Positions 1-9,033 of a stretch of 64,000 nt of DNA are shown here, piece by piece. The stretch lies in contig UPXR01000004.1 in assembly GCA_900557365.1 (NCBI GenBank), forward strand, positions 1 through 64,000, written 5' to 3'. The notes beneath the pieces were generated by a model. It was not told the DNA's origin, ran no database searches, and saw only the letters and a list, made by a program, of their open reading frames with translations. The stretch comes from an uncultured Dialister sp. (GTDB lineage: Bacteria; Bacillota_C; Negativicutes; Veillonellales; Dialisteraceae). The position numbers and the translations under genes are program-made. Numbering within the stretch: position 1 is the first letter of the stretch; every line of letters begins with the position of its first letter.

Positions 1-1170
1 TCCGGCACCGTATCCCGTAATGACTACATTTTTCCCTTTGACCGCAATGTCAAAAAGCGTGCTGCTTAACCCGTACAGCTTCTGAATCTGAGCGCCTGTC
101 ACGGTCTTGTTTCCTTTAGTCCCGCCAAGCTTAACTGATTTGACACGGCCGGAAATGCCGCGGTCTGAGGAATGATGTGCTTTGCCAATATTCAGACGGG
201 ACAATTGAATCGTTTTCAGAGTTCCTTCCCCGTAAAGATTTTTTGCAAAAGCATCCAGCGGAATTGTCTTTGTCCAGGGTGTTCCGTTCTGTACTTCCTT
301 TACCCCGCGAAGATAGGGAATAGAGGTCCCCCAGATATTTTCGCTGTTTTCCGTATAGCCGCCGGAAGAAGAATGAAAAACTGCATCAATCGGCTTTCCC
401 TTATAGGTCAGAATTTCTCCTTCAGTCTCCCGAATCGCCCGATCCGTAGAGGGAGTCTCTGCAGAGATTCCTCCGTAGACCTGGCTCCGCGTATCATCCG
501 TCACATCATATCCGGAAGATTCGTATCCCCCTTTGTGAAAGGCCGCATAGGTCCTTGCTGCGACTGCCTGTGCCTTGATGGCTTCCGTATGCCAAGACGG
601 AATGACTTCCTTGGGCACAACTCCCCGAAGATAGTCCTCCATAGGCACTACATTGACCAGGGTTACCCCGCTTCCCCAACGGCTCGGAAAAATTTTCATA
701 TCACCGCGGTAACGGTTTCCCTTCGCAGCAAAAGCAGCACCTTTACGTCCGGTCGTCAGAATAACTTCCTTGCCCATCTTTTTTCCGTCTAAATAAACGG
801 CATCGCCCTTCCGTGATACAGACAGATTCTTCCCGTTCTTGTAAGAAGCCACGGTCTTTCCATTCACCTGCGCTTTATAATCAGCCAGGCCGGTCAGAGA
901 AAAAGTCTGCGCCGACAAAAGACCTACGCGCATCTCCAGTCCGTTTTTCCCGGAAGACATTGCCTTCTTTTGCGGAGCATTATTTTCTGCTTTCCTTTCG
1001 GCTTTTTTCTGATTCTCCGAAGAATTCTTCTTATTCTGTATCTTTGCCCGGTCTGTCCCTGAATCAGCAGCACGGTCTCGGCTCACCGATGCGGTTTCCG
1101 CATAAGAGGCAAAGCCTCCTCCCAGCACCAAAAAACAGACTAAGGCCGAAAAAATTAACTGTTTCTTCAT
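1..1170 (-). CDS. SpoIID/LytB domain cell-wall protein, 3' end cut off by window edge
   Basis: 390 codons read inward from an ATG at 1170 and run off the left edge without a stop. The start has a hydrophobic signal peptide (about residues 1-25, ending near FASYA), then a charged low-complexity stretch. The SpoIID domain follows, with the family signature VVPMEDYLRGVVPKEV followed by AVAARTYA, and a later GRVKSVKLGGT motif. Family members are peptidoglycan lytic enzymes (SpoIID) or amidase enhancers (LytB). The protein should be exported to the cell wall or periplasm. It follows the ruv genes and the DUF2905 gene on the same strand, so it is probably the last or a late gene of that operon. A lineage that does not sporulate would use it in vegetative wall turnover; that is inference. 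Confidence 0.85.
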   Translation of the reverse strand, partial: MKKQLIFSALVCFLVLGGGFASYAETASVSRDRAADSGTDRAKIQNKKNSSENQKKAERKAENNAPQKKAMSSGKNGLEMRVGLLSAQTFSLTGLADYKAQVNGKTVASYKNGKNLSVSRKGDAVYLDGKKMGKEVILTTGRKGAAFAAKGNRYRGDMKIFPSRWGSGVTLVNVVPMEDYLRGVVPKEVIPSWHTEAIKAQAVAARTYAAFHKGGYESSGYDVTDDTRSQVYGGISAETPSTDRAIRETEGEILTYKGKPIDAVFHSSSGGYTENSENIWGTSIPYLRGVKEVQNGTPWTKTIPLDAFAKNLYGEGTLKTIQLSRLNIGKAHHSSDRGISGRVKSVKLGGTKGNKTVTGAQIQKLYGLSSTLFDIAVKGKNVVITGYGAG

Positions 1171-1175
1171 ATCTT

Positions 1176-1391
1176 TTACCTTCTGAAAAAAAGATTGAGA
1201 ACGATTGTCCCGATTACACTGACCAGAAGACAGGTAACCCAGGGAAAATATACATGGGTATTGCCGGAAGAGAAATGAATATCTCCCGGAAGATGCCCTA
1301 AAAAGGAGAATTTACCTCCCAACAGGAAGAAAATGCCTGCCAGGATAAGAAAAATTCCCGCTGCAATCAGCATTTTACCGATTTCCGACAT
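1176..1391 (-). CDS. DUF2905 small two-helix membrane protein
   Basis: A 71-residue protein with two hydrophobic segments separated by a loop carrying [10 protein letters not shown], the conserved core of DUF2905. I chose the second of two adjacent ATG codons (1391) because GGGAGG sits five bases before it; the ATG at 1394 is the alternative. The start lies inside the end of ruvB (stop at 1375), so translation is probably coupled. Function is unknown. In many Firmicutes this family sits directly after ruvB, as here, which supports the identification but not a role in recombination. Confidence 0.8.
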   Translation of the reverse strand: MSEIGKMLIAAGIFLILAGIFFLLGGKFSFLGHLPGDIHFSSGNTHVYFPWVTCLLVSVIGTIVLNLFFRR

Positions 1392-2463
1392 CATTTCCTC
1401 CCGCAAAATTCTTTTCTCCGGGGAACGGAATCCCCGCATGATCATAGGCTGCCCGTGTGGCAATCCGCCCCCGGGGCGTCCTGGAGATGAAGCCGAGCTG
1501 CATCAGATACGGCTCGCATACATCCTCAATGGTCGCCCTTTCCTCGGAAACCGCTGCGGAAATCGTATCAATTCCTACGGGCCCGCCGCCGAATTTGCAG
1601 ATAATTGTTTTCAGAATTTCATTATCCAGTTCATCCAGCCCGATTTCATCCACATGCAGCGCATCCAGAGCCTCTGCAGCAATTTCCCTCGTAATAGCGC
1701 TCTGCTGCATCTGAGCAAAATCGCGGATCCGTTTCAGCAGACGGTTCGCAATGCGGGGAGTCCCGCGGGAACGGCGGGCAATTTCGTCTGCCCCGCTGTC
1801 TTCAATTTCAATTCCCAGGATATGGGCTGACCGGATAATAATCTTCTTGATTTCCTCTGCCGTATAAAACTGCATATGGTTCGTAATCAGGAAACGGTCA
1901 CGCAGCGGTGCCGCCAGAGCCCCTGCCCGAGTCGTTGCTCCGATCAGCGTGAAATGTGCCAGGTCGATACGAATGGAACTGGCACCGGTTCCTTTTCCCA
2001 TGACAATATCCAATGCAAAATCTTCCATGGCAGAATAAAGGATTTCCTCAACGCTTCGGTTCAGACGATGGATTTCATCGATAAAAAGCACATCGTGCTC
2101 CTGCAGTGTTGTCAGAATAGCCGCCAATTCGCCCGGCCTTGCAATGGCCGGCCCGCTTGTCACCTTGAACTGCGCTCCCAATTCATTGGCCACAATTTTC
2201 GCCATGGTCGTCTTGCCCAGCCCCGGCGGTCCGTAGAGAAGAACGTGATCCAGAACTTCATTTCTTTTCTTTGCTGCTGCAATATAAATTTTCAGATTCT
2301 TTTTAAAGCTTTCCTGCCCGATATAATCATCCAGTCTTTGCGGACGCAGGTAATTCTGCCATTCATCCTTCGGAATTTCTTCAGTGGAAACAATCCGTCC
2401 CTTACTGCCCAGAATATCTTCCGTTCCTTCCTCCGCCAGACTTTTAATATATTGATTCTTCAT
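1375..2463 (-). CDS. ruvB: Holliday junction branch migration ATPase RuvB
   Basis: A 362-residue AAA+ motor that forms hexameric rings on the arms of Holliday junctions and drives branch migration with RuvA. Walker A (GPPGLGKTT) is at residues 78-86, Walker B (VLFIDE) near 125-130, with sensor 1 (GATTRAG) and the winged-helix C-terminal domain following. Length is normal, slightly extended at both ends. It lies 11 bases after ruvA and overlaps the DUF2905 start. Gene order ruvC-ruvA-ruvB is the usual Firmicute arrangement. Confidence 0.97.
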   Translation of the reverse strand: MKNQYIKSLAEEGTEDILGSKGRIVSTEEIPKDEWQNYLRPQRLDDYIGQESFKKNLKIYIAAAKKRNEVLDHVLLYGPPGLGKTTMAKIVANELGAQFKVTSGPAIARPGELAAILTTLQEHDVLFIDEIHRLNRSVEEILYSAMEDFALDIVMGKGTGASSIRIDLAHFTLIGATTRAGALAAPLRDRFLITNHMQFYTAEEIKKIIIRSAHILGIEIEDSGADEIARRSRGTPRIANRLLKRIRDFAQMQQSAITREIAAEALDALHVDEIGLDELDNEILKTIICKFGGGPVGIDTISAAVSEERATIEDVCEPYLMQLGFISRTPRGRIATRAAYDHAGIPFPGEKNFAGGNDVGNR

Positions 2464-2474
2464 CTCTTCATCCT

Positions 2475-3080
2475 CTATACAGTCCCGCCTTTGGCCAGCT
2501 CACGAAGCACTGCCCCCACCAGAGCAGAGACAGAAGGCTGTGATGCCGCCAGACGGGAAAGAATCGGCGCAAATTCTTCCGTCTCATAGCCCAGAGCCAT
2601 AAGCGCTTTCGCCGCTTCCCCTGCCATACCTTCTTCCACAGCCGTTTCCGCCTGCACAGGAAAATCTTCATCACCGGAAAATCCCTTTACCTTATCCGCC
2701 AGTTCAACCAGGAGCCGTTCTGCAGTTTTCTTTCCGATCCCCGGAAGTTTTGTCAGCGCCCGAACATCTTTTCTTCGAACAGCACTGATAAAATGTGCCG
2801 GTTCCATCGAAGAAAGAATTCCCAACGCCAGCCGGGGACCGATCTTTGAGATGGAAAGAAGCAGGAGAAAAAGGTCATATTCTTCCTGATACAGGAAGCC
2901 ATACAAAGAAATTGCATCTTCCCGAACTGCCATATATGTCAGGAGCTTTGCCTCTCTTCCTATGTCCAGCCGATTTCTTGTTTTTTCCGAAATAAAGACA
3001 CGATAGCCGATACCGCCGGCCTCGATAAAACAGGAATCTTTGAAAATTGCTGAAATACTTCCTTTTATATATCCTATCAT
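2475..3080 (-). CDS. ruvA: Holliday junction branch migration protein RuvA
   Basis: A 201-residue DNA-binding subunit that forms a tetramer on four-way junctions and recruits RuvB. The N-terminal OB-fold begins MIGYIKGSI. Tandem helix-hairpin-helix motifs follow ([13 protein letters not shown] and [18 protein letters not shown]). The small C-terminal domain III (ALMALGYE) contacts RuvB. Its start overlaps the end of ruvC by four bases (ATGA type), so the two are translationally coupled. Confidence 0.97.
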   Translation of the reverse strand: MIGYIKGSISAIFKDSCFIEAGGIGYRVFISEKTRNRLDIGREAKLLTYMAVREDAISLYGFLYQEEYDLFLLLLSISKIGPRLALGILSSMEPAHFISAVRRKDVRALTKLPGIGKKTAERLLVELADKVKGFSGDEDFPVQAETAVEEGMAGEAAKALMALGYETEEFAPILSRLAASQPSVSALVGAVLRELAKGGTV

Positions 3081-3574
3081 AACTCTTCTCCGAATAACTG
3101 GTGATGTTCTGTGCGGTAAGCCGCAGTCAGCCCGATAGCCAATGCATCCGCCGCATCATCAGGATCAATTTTCTTTCCGATCTTCATGATGCGCATTACC
3201 ATCTCAATCACCTGTTTTTTAGTCGCTCTTCCGTAACCGGTCAGCTGCTGCTTGACCTGAAGCGGTGTAACGGGAATGACAGGAATATTCTGCCGATATC
3301 CTGCAAGAAGGATGACTCCCCTTGCCTGTGCCACCTTAATTCCTGTCGTAATATTAGTATTAAAGTAGAGTGTTTCTACTCCCATGAACTGCGGACGATA
3401 CGCTGCAATCAATTCCCCGATTCCTTCATAGATGATATTCAGCCGTTCCAGATCACTTTGATCCTTGTAGGTTTCTATCACGCCGTAATTGACAGGAATC
3501 ACCGTGCTTCCCCGCTTCTCTATAACGCCGAAGCCGCAGCGCCCGGTTCCGGGATCAATTCCCAATACACGCAT
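3077..3574 (-). CDS. ruvC: Holliday junction resolvase RuvC
   Basis: A 165-residue RNase-H-fold endonuclease that cuts Holliday junctions symmetrically. The four acidic catalytic residues are visible as D7 (GIDPGTG), E67 (GVETLYF), D140 and D143 (DPDDAADA). Length is typical. The start has a strong ribosome site (AAAGGAGG) seven bases upstream and a good promoter just beyond. It is the first gene of the ruvCAB operon. Confidence 0.97.
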   Translation of the reverse strand: MRVLGIDPGTGRCGFGVIEKRGSTVIPVNYGVIETYKDQSDLERLNIIYEGIGELIAAYRPQFMGVETLYFNTNITTGIKVAQARGVILLAGYRQNIPVIPVTPLQVKQQLTGYGRATKKQVIEMVMRIMKIGKKIDPDDAADALAIGLTAAYRTEHHQLFGEEL

Positions 3575-3600
3575 CGGTACCTCCTTTATATACGATTTTT

Positions 3601-3629
3601 ATTATACGTGGAAGGAAAATTTTTTTCAA
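3601..3629 (-). promoter_or_regulatory. sigma-70-type promoter of the ruvCAB operon
   Basis: On the minus strand, TTGAAA (3629-3624), a 17-base spacer, then TATAAT (3606-3601). It ends 27 bases before the ruvC start codon. Confidence 0.65.
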
Positions 3630-3766
3630 TTCTCCCACGTTTCCTGCTGTTTCCACCTTCTCCTGCAGCAGGAAATAAGCATCTCCCCCTTCGGGACCTC
3701 TCTTTTTATACATCCGAACGCACTAATAAAGATAAAAATAAATTATAAGCTTCCGTATTGATAAAT

Positions 3767-3812
3767 TCAAAAAGCCTCGTACAAATTGATAAATCTGTAC
3801 GAGGCTTTTTGA
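3767..3812 (-). terminator. intrinsic terminator of tRNA-Lys
   Basis: A long perfect inverted repeat (arm AAAAAGCCTCGTACA) around a loop of about 12 bases. The A/T tails on both sides mean it could work in either direction. It lies directly after the tRNA-Lys 3' end. Confidence 0.8.
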
Positions 3813-3822
3813 ATAATATTTT

Positions 3823-3898
3823 TGGTGGATCATCAGGGGTTCGAACCCCGGACACCCTGATTAAGAGTCAGGTGCTCTGCCAGCTGAGCTAATGATCC
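3823..3898 (-). tRNA. tRNA-Lys (anticodon CUU)
   Basis: A 76-base cloverleaf including an encoded CCA. The acceptor stem GGATCAT pairs with ATGATCC. The anticodon loop is CTCTTAA on a CCTGA/TCAGG stem, giving CUU, which reads AAG. The TTCGAAC T-loop is normal. It has its own promoter and terminator, so it is a single-gene unit. Confidence 0.96.
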
Positions 3899-3918
3899 AT
3901 GTCTGTCTGACGAGAAAT

Positions 3919-3947
3919 AGTATATCATCCGATCATGAATCTGTCAA
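3919..3947 (-). promoter_or_regulatory. strong promoter of tRNA-Lys
   Basis: Minus-strand TTGACA (3947-3942), a 17-base spacer, then TATACT (3924-3919): near consensus, as usual for stable RNA genes. Confidence 0.8.
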
Positions 3948-3974
3948 ATTTTTATTTTGTCTTTTTGAAATTTT

Positions 3975-4214
3975 TTAATAATGAATTCCGTATCTTCTCT
4001 TCAAAGCATCTATATCTTCCCGCAGTTCCCGGTCGCACTGTTCCAGAAGCTGAGCCGAAGAACCTGATGCGGTCTTCCGGGCAATGTACTGTTTCTTTGC
4101 TCTGTTCATTTTATACAGGCGGGACAGTTCTTCTTTATAGGATGCCAGGAATTCCTGCAGTTCTTCCTCGGTCAGTTCTTCTTTCTCTTCGCGTTTGCTC
4201 TTTTCTTCTTCCAT
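3975..4214 (-). CDS. small highly charged hypothetical protein
   Basis: A 79-residue protein that I cannot assign to a family. It is rich in Glu and Lys, has no membrane segment and is predicted to be mostly helical, with a possible coiled coil in the N-terminal half (EEELQEFLASYKEELSRLY). It has a plausible ATG with GGGAGG ten bases upstream and its own extended -10 promoter. It lies between two tRNA genes, each with its own terminator. Its ribosome site overlaps a third copy of an arm of the tRNA-Arg terminator (see findings). Confidence 0.6.
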   Translation of the reverse strand: MEEEKSKREEKEELTEEELQEFLASYKEELSRLYKMNRAKKQYIARKTASGSSAQLLEQCDRELREDIDALKRRYGIHY

Positions 4215-4240
4215 AATTCTCGCCCTCCCGATGCAGTTTC

Positions 4241-4269
4241 ATTATATCATAAAAAGATTTTTGCAAAAA
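4241..4269 (-). promoter_or_regulatory. promoter of the 79-residue protein
   Basis: Extended -10 TGATATAAT on the minus strand (TATAAT at 4246-4241), with a weak -35 (TTTTTG) 17 bases upstream. Confidence 0.5.
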
Positions 4270-4296
4270 TAAAGCATCGGGATTTTCCCGATGCTT
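4263..4296 (-). terminator. intrinsic terminator of tRNA-Arg
   Basis: Hairpin with arms AAGCATCGGGA and TCCCGATGCTT and a short loop, followed on the minus strand by a T-rich tail. It lies 10 bases after the tRNA-Arg CCA. Confidence 0.8.
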
Positions 4297-4306
4297 ATCC
4301 ATCACA

Positions 4307-4381
4307 TGGAGCGCCTAGAGGGATTCGAACCCTCGCACCTGGTTCCGGAGACCAGTGCTCTATCCCCTGAGCTATAGGCGC
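4307..4381 (-). tRNA. tRNA-Arg (anticodon CCG)
   Basis: A 75-base cloverleaf with encoded CCA. Acceptor GCGCCTA pairs with TAGGCGC. The anticodon loop CTCCGGA on a CTGGT/ACCAG stem gives CCG, which reads CGG. The discriminator base is U. Confidence 0.95.
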
Positions 4382-4392
4382 TTACGAGGACT

Positions 4393-4398
4393 ATTATA
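4393..4398 (-). promoter_or_regulatory. extended -10 promoter of tRNA-Arg
   Basis: TGTTATAAT on the minus strand, about 12 bases before the tRNA. No good -35 is seen. Confidence 0.5.
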
Positions 4399-4430
4399 AC
4401 ACATTATCTTCTGTCTTAAAAGATAAAATT

Positions 4431-5552
4431 TTATTTTTCATCTACATAGATACGGGAAACCCGTTTCAGATCACACATGATTTCATGAGGAATCGTATTG
4501 ATCTGCCGTGCTACTTCATCCACGGAAATCATTTCATCCTTCTGATTCCCTATCAATACAACCTCATCTCCCGGCTGTACAGTATCATCTACGGCACACA
4601 TCAGCTGATCCATGCAAATGCGTCCGATAATGGGCCGCCTTTTTCCGCCTATGAGAACAAAACCCTTATTGGAAAGGTCCCGGGAATAACCGTCTGCATA
4701 GCCAATCGGAACCGTCGCGGTTCTGATTTCCCGATCCGCGGTATAGGTTCCGCCGTAGCCGATAGCTTCTCCCGTATGAAGAGTCTGTACATGCGTGACA
4801 TGACTGACCAGACGAAGAGCATAACGAAGATCCAGATGATTCGTCATCACATCAGACGGCTGCGGCCCGTACAGAATAATCCCCGGCCTTGCCAGATTGT
4901 ACCAGCTTTGAGGGATATCGATAATACCTGCGCTGTTTGCAGCAGAAATTACAAAATCACCATCCACGGGCATATCCTGAAGCGCCTTTCTGAATCGTTC
5001 CAGCTGCCGCATGGCCAGACCCTTCCCCAGAAAATCTGCTGTAGCCATATGCGTAAAAGTACCGTGAAGATGAAGATGGGGATATGTCTGTACCTTTTCT
5101 ACAAACCCCTTTACATCTTCCGGATGAATGCCGATGCGGTTCATCCCCGTGTCTACAGCAAGCATGACCTCAATTTTTTTCTCCTGATCTGCTGCTGCCT
5201 TTTCCAGTGCATTCAAATCCACCGTATCATCTACCGGCATGATCAGATTGTTTTGAATACCTTTCGGCATATCTGCAGGAAGAGGAAGTCCCAGCGTATA
5301 AATCGGACAGGTAAAACCTGCCTTACGAAGTTCCTCGCCTTCTTCCACACGGGCTACGGCGGCCGAAGTATAGCCTTCCTCCAGAGCCAGCCGCAAAGTC
5401 TGCACTGCACCGTGTCCGTATGCATCTGCTTTGACTACCGCCAAACACTTTACAGAGGAAGGAAGGTAATTCCTGATGACCCTCAGGTTGTTTCGTAAAG
5501 CAGCCAGATTAATTTCTATATAGGAAACCAGCGTACTTCTTTTTTTATCCAA
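4431..5552 (-). CDS. alr: alanine racemase
   Basis: A fold-type III PLP enzyme that interconverts L- and D-alanine for peptidoglycan. The PLP lysine lies in VVKADAYGHG (about residue 41), and the catalytic tyrosine of the second half is in the IGYGGTY motif. Length (373 residues) is normal. I prefer a TTG start at 5552 because GGGAG lies nine bases upstream. The in-frame GTG at 5561 directly abuts that site and would leave no spacing. A promoter and a hairpin with a T-run lie upstream, which suggests a regulated leader. Confidence 0.93.
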   Translation of the reverse strand: MDKKRSTLVSYIEINLAALRNNLRVIRNYLPSSVKCLAVVKADAYGHGAVQTLRLALEEGYTSAAVARVEEGEELRKAGFTCPIYTLGLPLPADMPKGIQNNLIMPVDDTVDLNALEKAAADQEKKIEVMLAVDTGMNRIGIHPEDVKGFVEKVQTYPHLHLHGTFTHMATADFLGKGLAMRQLERFRKALQDMPVDGDFVISAANSAGIIDIPQSWYNLARPGIILYGPQPSDVMTNHLDLRYALRLVSHVTHVQTLHTGEAIGYGGTYTADREIRTATVPIGYADGYSRDLSNKGFVLIGGKRRPIIGRICMDQLMCAVDDTVQPGDEVVLIGNQKDEMISVDEVARQINTIPHEIMCDLKRVSRIYVDEK

Positions 5553-5572
5553 TCGAACCACTCCCTACTTTA

Positions 5573-5624
5573 ACAAAAATGCCGCAGCCATGTACGGGAT
5601 ATATCCTGCACGGAAGCTGCGACA
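5573..5624 (-). promoter_or_regulatory. hairpin with T-run in the alr leader (possible attenuator)
   Basis: Between the alr promoter (-10 at 5659-5654) and the alr start, the minus strand has arms CGCAGC and GCTGCG around an inner GGATATATCC palindrome, followed by ATTTTTGTT. Its position downstream of a promoter makes attenuation possible. It could instead be a terminator for transcripts coming from the copZ-like gene. Confidence 0.45.
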
Positions 5625-5653
5625 CTTCATGAATTTCATTTTATTTGTTCTTT

Positions 5654-5659
5654 ATTATA
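5654..5659 (-). promoter_or_regulatory. -10 element upstream of alr
   Basis: Minus-strand TATAAT, about 100 bases before the alr start. The -35 region is weak. Confidence 0.4.
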
Positions 5660-5700
5660 GCCTATTTCCCCCAAAAAGAAAGATATAATTGAGAAAATTC

Positions 5701-5720
5701 CTGTTTTTTTCAAAAAACAG
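5701..5720 (-). terminator. weak hairpin after the copZ-like gene
   Basis: AT-rich inverted repeat (CTGTTTTTT with AAAAAACAG) about 35 bases after the copZ-like stop. There is no clean T-run, so the assignment is weak. Confidence 0.35.
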
Positions 5721-5753
5721 CGGGTAAATTCGATTATATTTTTTATACAAAAA

Positions 5754-5963
5754 TTACTTCAGTCCGAGAAAATCATAGCCCATATCTTCAATGGCGTCGA
5801 TGAATTCTTTGTCTGATGCTTTTCCGTCATAGGTCACTTTTGCGCACTGATCTGCCAGGCTGACATCCACCTTCTGCACGCCCGGAACCGCAGAAATCGC
5901 ATCGGTTACCGCTTTCACACAATTTTCACAGGCCATCCCGCCTACCATAAATGTTTTTTCCAT
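5754..5963 (-). CDS. CopZ-like heavy-metal-associated domain protein
   Basis: A 69-residue single HMA (ferredoxin-like) domain. The metal-binding CxxC lies in GGMACENC near the N-terminus, and the GYDFLGLK end is typical. Such proteins carry Cu(I), or sometimes another soft metal, to a P-type ATPase or repressor, neither of which is in this window. The ATG at 5963 is chosen because AGAGGA lies seven bases upstream; a GTG seven codons earlier has no clear site. It follows hemW by about 70 bases on the same strand. Confidence 0.85.
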   Translation of the reverse strand: MEKTFMVGGMACENCVKAVTDAISAVPGVQKVDVSLADQCAKVTYDGKASDKEFIDAIEDMGYDFLGLK

Positions 5964-6032
5964 AACAGCATCCTCTTCTTTCACACGCTATCATAACTGC
6001 GGCAAATACACTAAAAATAAACAGGCTCACTT

Positions 6033-7169
6033 TCAATCGGGAATAAACTGCTCAAATACATAGTTTCCCAGAGCTGCGCCCCGATAGGTCAGAAACAGCC
6101 TGCCCCTATCTTCCTTCAGCAATTTTTTCTCCTTCAAAAAATCAATCTTTTCTCCGTACCAGAAAGAAATTCCCTTCCCGTAACGGTTCCGAAAGTCGGA
6201 AAGATCGATTCCTTCCTTTCTCCGCAACGCAAGAAAACAATATTCTTCTCTTTCATCCTGCGGAGAAAGTGCTTCTGTTTCCGTATCCGGCAGATTTCCC
6301 AGAAGCAGTTTTCTTTCGTACCGACGAACACCGGGCACATTCGTAAATCTTGTATGACCGATCCGGGAAGAAGCGCCCGGCCCCATTCCCAGATAGTCGG
6401 AAAGGTCCCAATATTTCTGATTATGCTTCGAACGATATCCTTTTCGGGCAAAGCTGGAAATTTCATACCGCTCAAGCCCGTAATGAGGCAGAACACGGCA
6501 CATATCCTGATACATACGCCAGCTTTCCTCCTCTGTAGGCCGGGCAAGAAGCCCCCGGTCTGCCATCTGGGAAAAGCGGGTTCCTTCTTCCAGAATCAGG
6601 CTGTATACCGAGATATGCTGAATGGGAAGATGTACCGCCCATAAAAGACTTTTCCGGAAATCAGAAGGAGACTGATGAGGCAGCTCATACATCAGATCGA
6701 TGCTGATATTGTGAAAACCTGCCCGGTAAGCCCGTTTGACTGCCCTTTCCGCTTCTTTTCCGGTATGCCGGCGTCCGATATGCCGCAGAAGCCGGTCATC
6801 CCGGCTCTGTACTCCTACGGAAAGACGATTGATGCCTAAAGAAAGCGCATGATCAAGATAAGCTTCACTCATATCGGAGGGATTCATTTCCATCGTAATT
6901 TCCGCATCAGGCGTCACTGAAAAGTTTGCCCTGATTTCCCGGAACAGAACTGTCAGCTGTTCCGCGGAAAGAGCAGACGGGGTTCCGCCGCCCAAATAGA
7001 CTGTATCACACGGACGGTGTGCAAAATTCTTTGCCCGCCTCTGCATTTCCGCCGACAGAGCTTCCACAAACCGGCTGTCCGGAGTTCTTCCGACAGAGTA
7101 AAATCCGCAGTAATCGCAGCGGGTCTTGCAAAACGGAATGTGAAAATACAATCCCAGTGCTTCAGTCAT
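6033..7169 (-). CDS. hemW: HemW-type radical SAM protein (heme chaperone family)
   Basis: A 378-residue protein with the radical-SAM cluster motif C14xxxC18xxC21 ([10 protein letters not shown]), a YLGGGTPS motif and the HemN C-terminal domain. It is often annotated as oxygen-independent coproporphyrinogen III oxidase. HemW proteins lack the fourth cysteine of HemN (here CGF follows the third) and bind heme rather than making it. Its start overlaps the end of lepA by eight bases; lepA-hemW is a common Firmicute pair. Confidence 0.92.
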   Translation of the reverse strand: MTEALGLYFHIPFCKTRCDYCGFYSVGRTPDSRFVEALSAEMQRRAKNFAHRPCDTVYLGGGTPSALSAEQLTVLFREIRANFSVTPDAEITMEMNPSDMSEAYLDHALSLGINRLSVGVQSRDDRLLRHIGRRHTGKEAERAVKRAYRAGFHNISIDLMYELPHQSPSDFRKSLLWAVHLPIQHISVYSLILEEGTRFSQMADRGLLARPTEEESWRMYQDMCRVLPHYGLERYEISSFARKGYRSKHNQKYWDLSDYLGMGPGASSRIGHTRFTNVPGVRRYERKLLLGNLPDTETEALSPQDEREEYCFLALRRKEGIDLSDFRNRYGKGISFWYGEKIDFLKEKKLLKEDRGRLFLTYRGAALGNYVFEQFIPD

Positions 7170-8958
7170 TATTCAGTACAGCCATGAAGGCTTCCTGCGG
7201 GATGGATACACTGCCCACCTGCTTCATGCGCTTTTTCCCTTCCTTCTGCTTTTCCAGAAGCTTTTTCTTTCGGGATACATCGCCGCCGTAGCACTTGGCC
7301 AATACATCCTTCTTATATGCCTTGATGGTTTCTCTGGCAATGATCTTGCTTCCGATAGCTGCCTGAATCGGGACTTCAAACTGCTGACGGGGAATAATTT
7401 CCTTCAGCTTCAGCGCCAGCTGGCGTCCTCTGGATTCCGCATTGGAACGGTGAACAATCACAGAAAGTGCATCAACCAGTTCCCCGTTCAGAAGAATATC
7501 CAGCTTTACTGCATCTGTTTTCTGATGACCTGCCAGGCGGTAATCCAGAGAAGCATACCCCTTCGTGCAGGATTTCAGCTTATCAAAGAAATCAAAGATG
7601 ATCTCCGCCAGGGGCACCTTGTAAGACAGGTCTACTCTTGTCTCATCCAGATAGGTCATCGTCTGAAATACACCGCGGCGATTCTGAACCAGCTCCATTA
7701 CATTACCTACCATATCGGAAGGAACCAGAATATCCACATCTGCAATCGGTTCCTCAATATGATCAATTTTGGTCATCGGCGGAAGCTCTGCAGGATTATC
7801 AATGGCGACCATCGTTCCGTCTGTTTTATATACATCATAAATAACAGACGGAGCCGTTGTGATCAGTTTCAGATGATATTCCCGTTCCAGCCGTTCTTCC
7901 ACCACATCCATGTGCAGAAGTCCGAGGAATCCGCAGCGGAAGCCGAATCCCAGAGCCTGCGAGGTCTCCGGAACATATTCCAGTGCAGCATCATTGAGCT
8001 GCAGTTTTTCCAGTGCAACCTTCAGATTATCATAATCCTTACTTTCAATCGGATAAAGGCCGCAGAAGACCATGGGAAGAGCCTTGCGGTACCCCGGAAG
8101 GGCTTCTGCTGCACCGTTTTCTGCAGTAGTAATCGTATCTCCCACTTCACAGTCCTGTACATTCTTCACGCTTGCCGCCACATAACCCACGGAGCCGCAG
8201 GTCAGAACATCGCATGCCTTGGGAAGCGGGGAGAAATATCCGACCTCTGTCACGATATATTCCTTTCCGGAAGCCATCATGCGGATATTCATGCCGGGAC
8301 GAATTTCTCCGTCTTTTACCCGCACATAAGCAATAGCCCCTTTATAGGAATCAAAAATTGAGTCAAAAATCAAAGCACGGAGCGGTTCCTTCACATGATC
8401 TTCCGGCGGCGGAATCTGTTCCACAATCCGGGCCAGCACCGCCTCCACATTCTGGCCGGTTTTGGCAGAAACGGGAATCGCTTCCGACATATCCAGCCCG
8501 ATGATGTTTTCTACTTCCGCCTTGACCCGTTCCACATCGGCACTGGGAAGATCCACCTTGTTGATAACGGGAATGATTTCCAGGTTATTATCCAAGGCCA
8601 GGTACACATTCGCCAGGGTCTGTGCCTGCACCCCCTGTGTGGCATCAATGATAAGAATAGCTCCTTCGCAGGCAGACAGACTGCGGGATACCTCATAATT
8701 AAAGTCTACATGCCCGGGGGTATCAATCAGATTCAGTTCATATTGCTCCCCATCCTCATAAACATAATTCAGACGGACTGACTGTTCCTTGATCGTAATG
8801 CCTCTTTCCCGTTCAAGATCCATCGTATCCAGGATCTGCGCTTCCATATCCCTTTTCTGAACAGTACCGGTCAATTCAATGAGACGATCTGCCAAAGTAG
8901 ATTTCCCATGGTCAATATGCGCAATGATGCAAAAATTTCTGATGTGATCTGTATCCAT
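7162..8958 (-). CDS. lepA: elongation factor 4 (LepA)
   Basis: A 598-residue ribosome-associated GTPase thought to back-translocate or remodel stalled ribosomes. The G1 motif [10 protein letters not shown]2 region RERGITI, G3 DTPGH and G4 NKVD are all present, then EF-G-like domains and the LepA-specific C-terminal domain rich in Lys. The start at 8958 (MDTDHIRNF) fits the family and has AGGAG six bases upstream; the open frame extends 23 codons further without support. Confidence 0.96.
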   Translation of the reverse strand: MDTDHIRNFCIIAHIDHGKSTLADRLIELTGTVQKRDMEAQILDTMDLERERGITIKEQSVRLNYVYEDGEQYELNLIDTPGHVDFNYEVSRSLSACEGAILIIDATQGVQAQTLANVYLALDNNLEIIPVINKVDLPSADVERVKAEVENIIGLDMSEAIPVSAKTGQNVEAVLARIVEQIPPPEDHVKEPLRALIFDSIFDSYKGAIAYVRVKDGEIRPGMNIRMMASGKEYIVTEVGYFSPLPKACDVLTCGSVGYVAASVKNVQDCEVGDTITTAENGAAEALPGYRKALPMVFCGLYPIESKDYDNLKVALEKLQLNDAALEYVPETSQALGFGFRCGFLGLLHMDVVEERLEREYHLKLITTAPSVIYDVYKTDGTMVAIDNPAELPPMTKIDHIEEPIADVDILVPSDMVGNVMELVQNRRGVFQTMTYLDETRVDLSYKVPLAEIIFDFFDKLKSCTKGYASLDYRLAGHQKTDAVKLDILLNGELVDALSVIVHRSNAESRGRQLALKLKEIIPRQQFEVPIQAAIGSKIIARETIKAYKKDVLAKCYGGDVSRKKKLLEKQKEGKKRMKQVGSVSIPQEAFMAVLNND

Positions 8959-9033
8959 AATTTCTCCTATAGGGAATAAAAAATCTTGTATTTTTATTAT
9001 ATCCAATTTCCATAATCTTTGAAACAAAAAGAC

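Noticed and set aside
3640..3675. Inverted repeat TTTCCTGCTG / CAGCAGGAAA upstream of ruvC
   Set aside because: It pairs well but has no T-run and lies upstream of the ruvC promoter with no gene to serve; no function can be supported.
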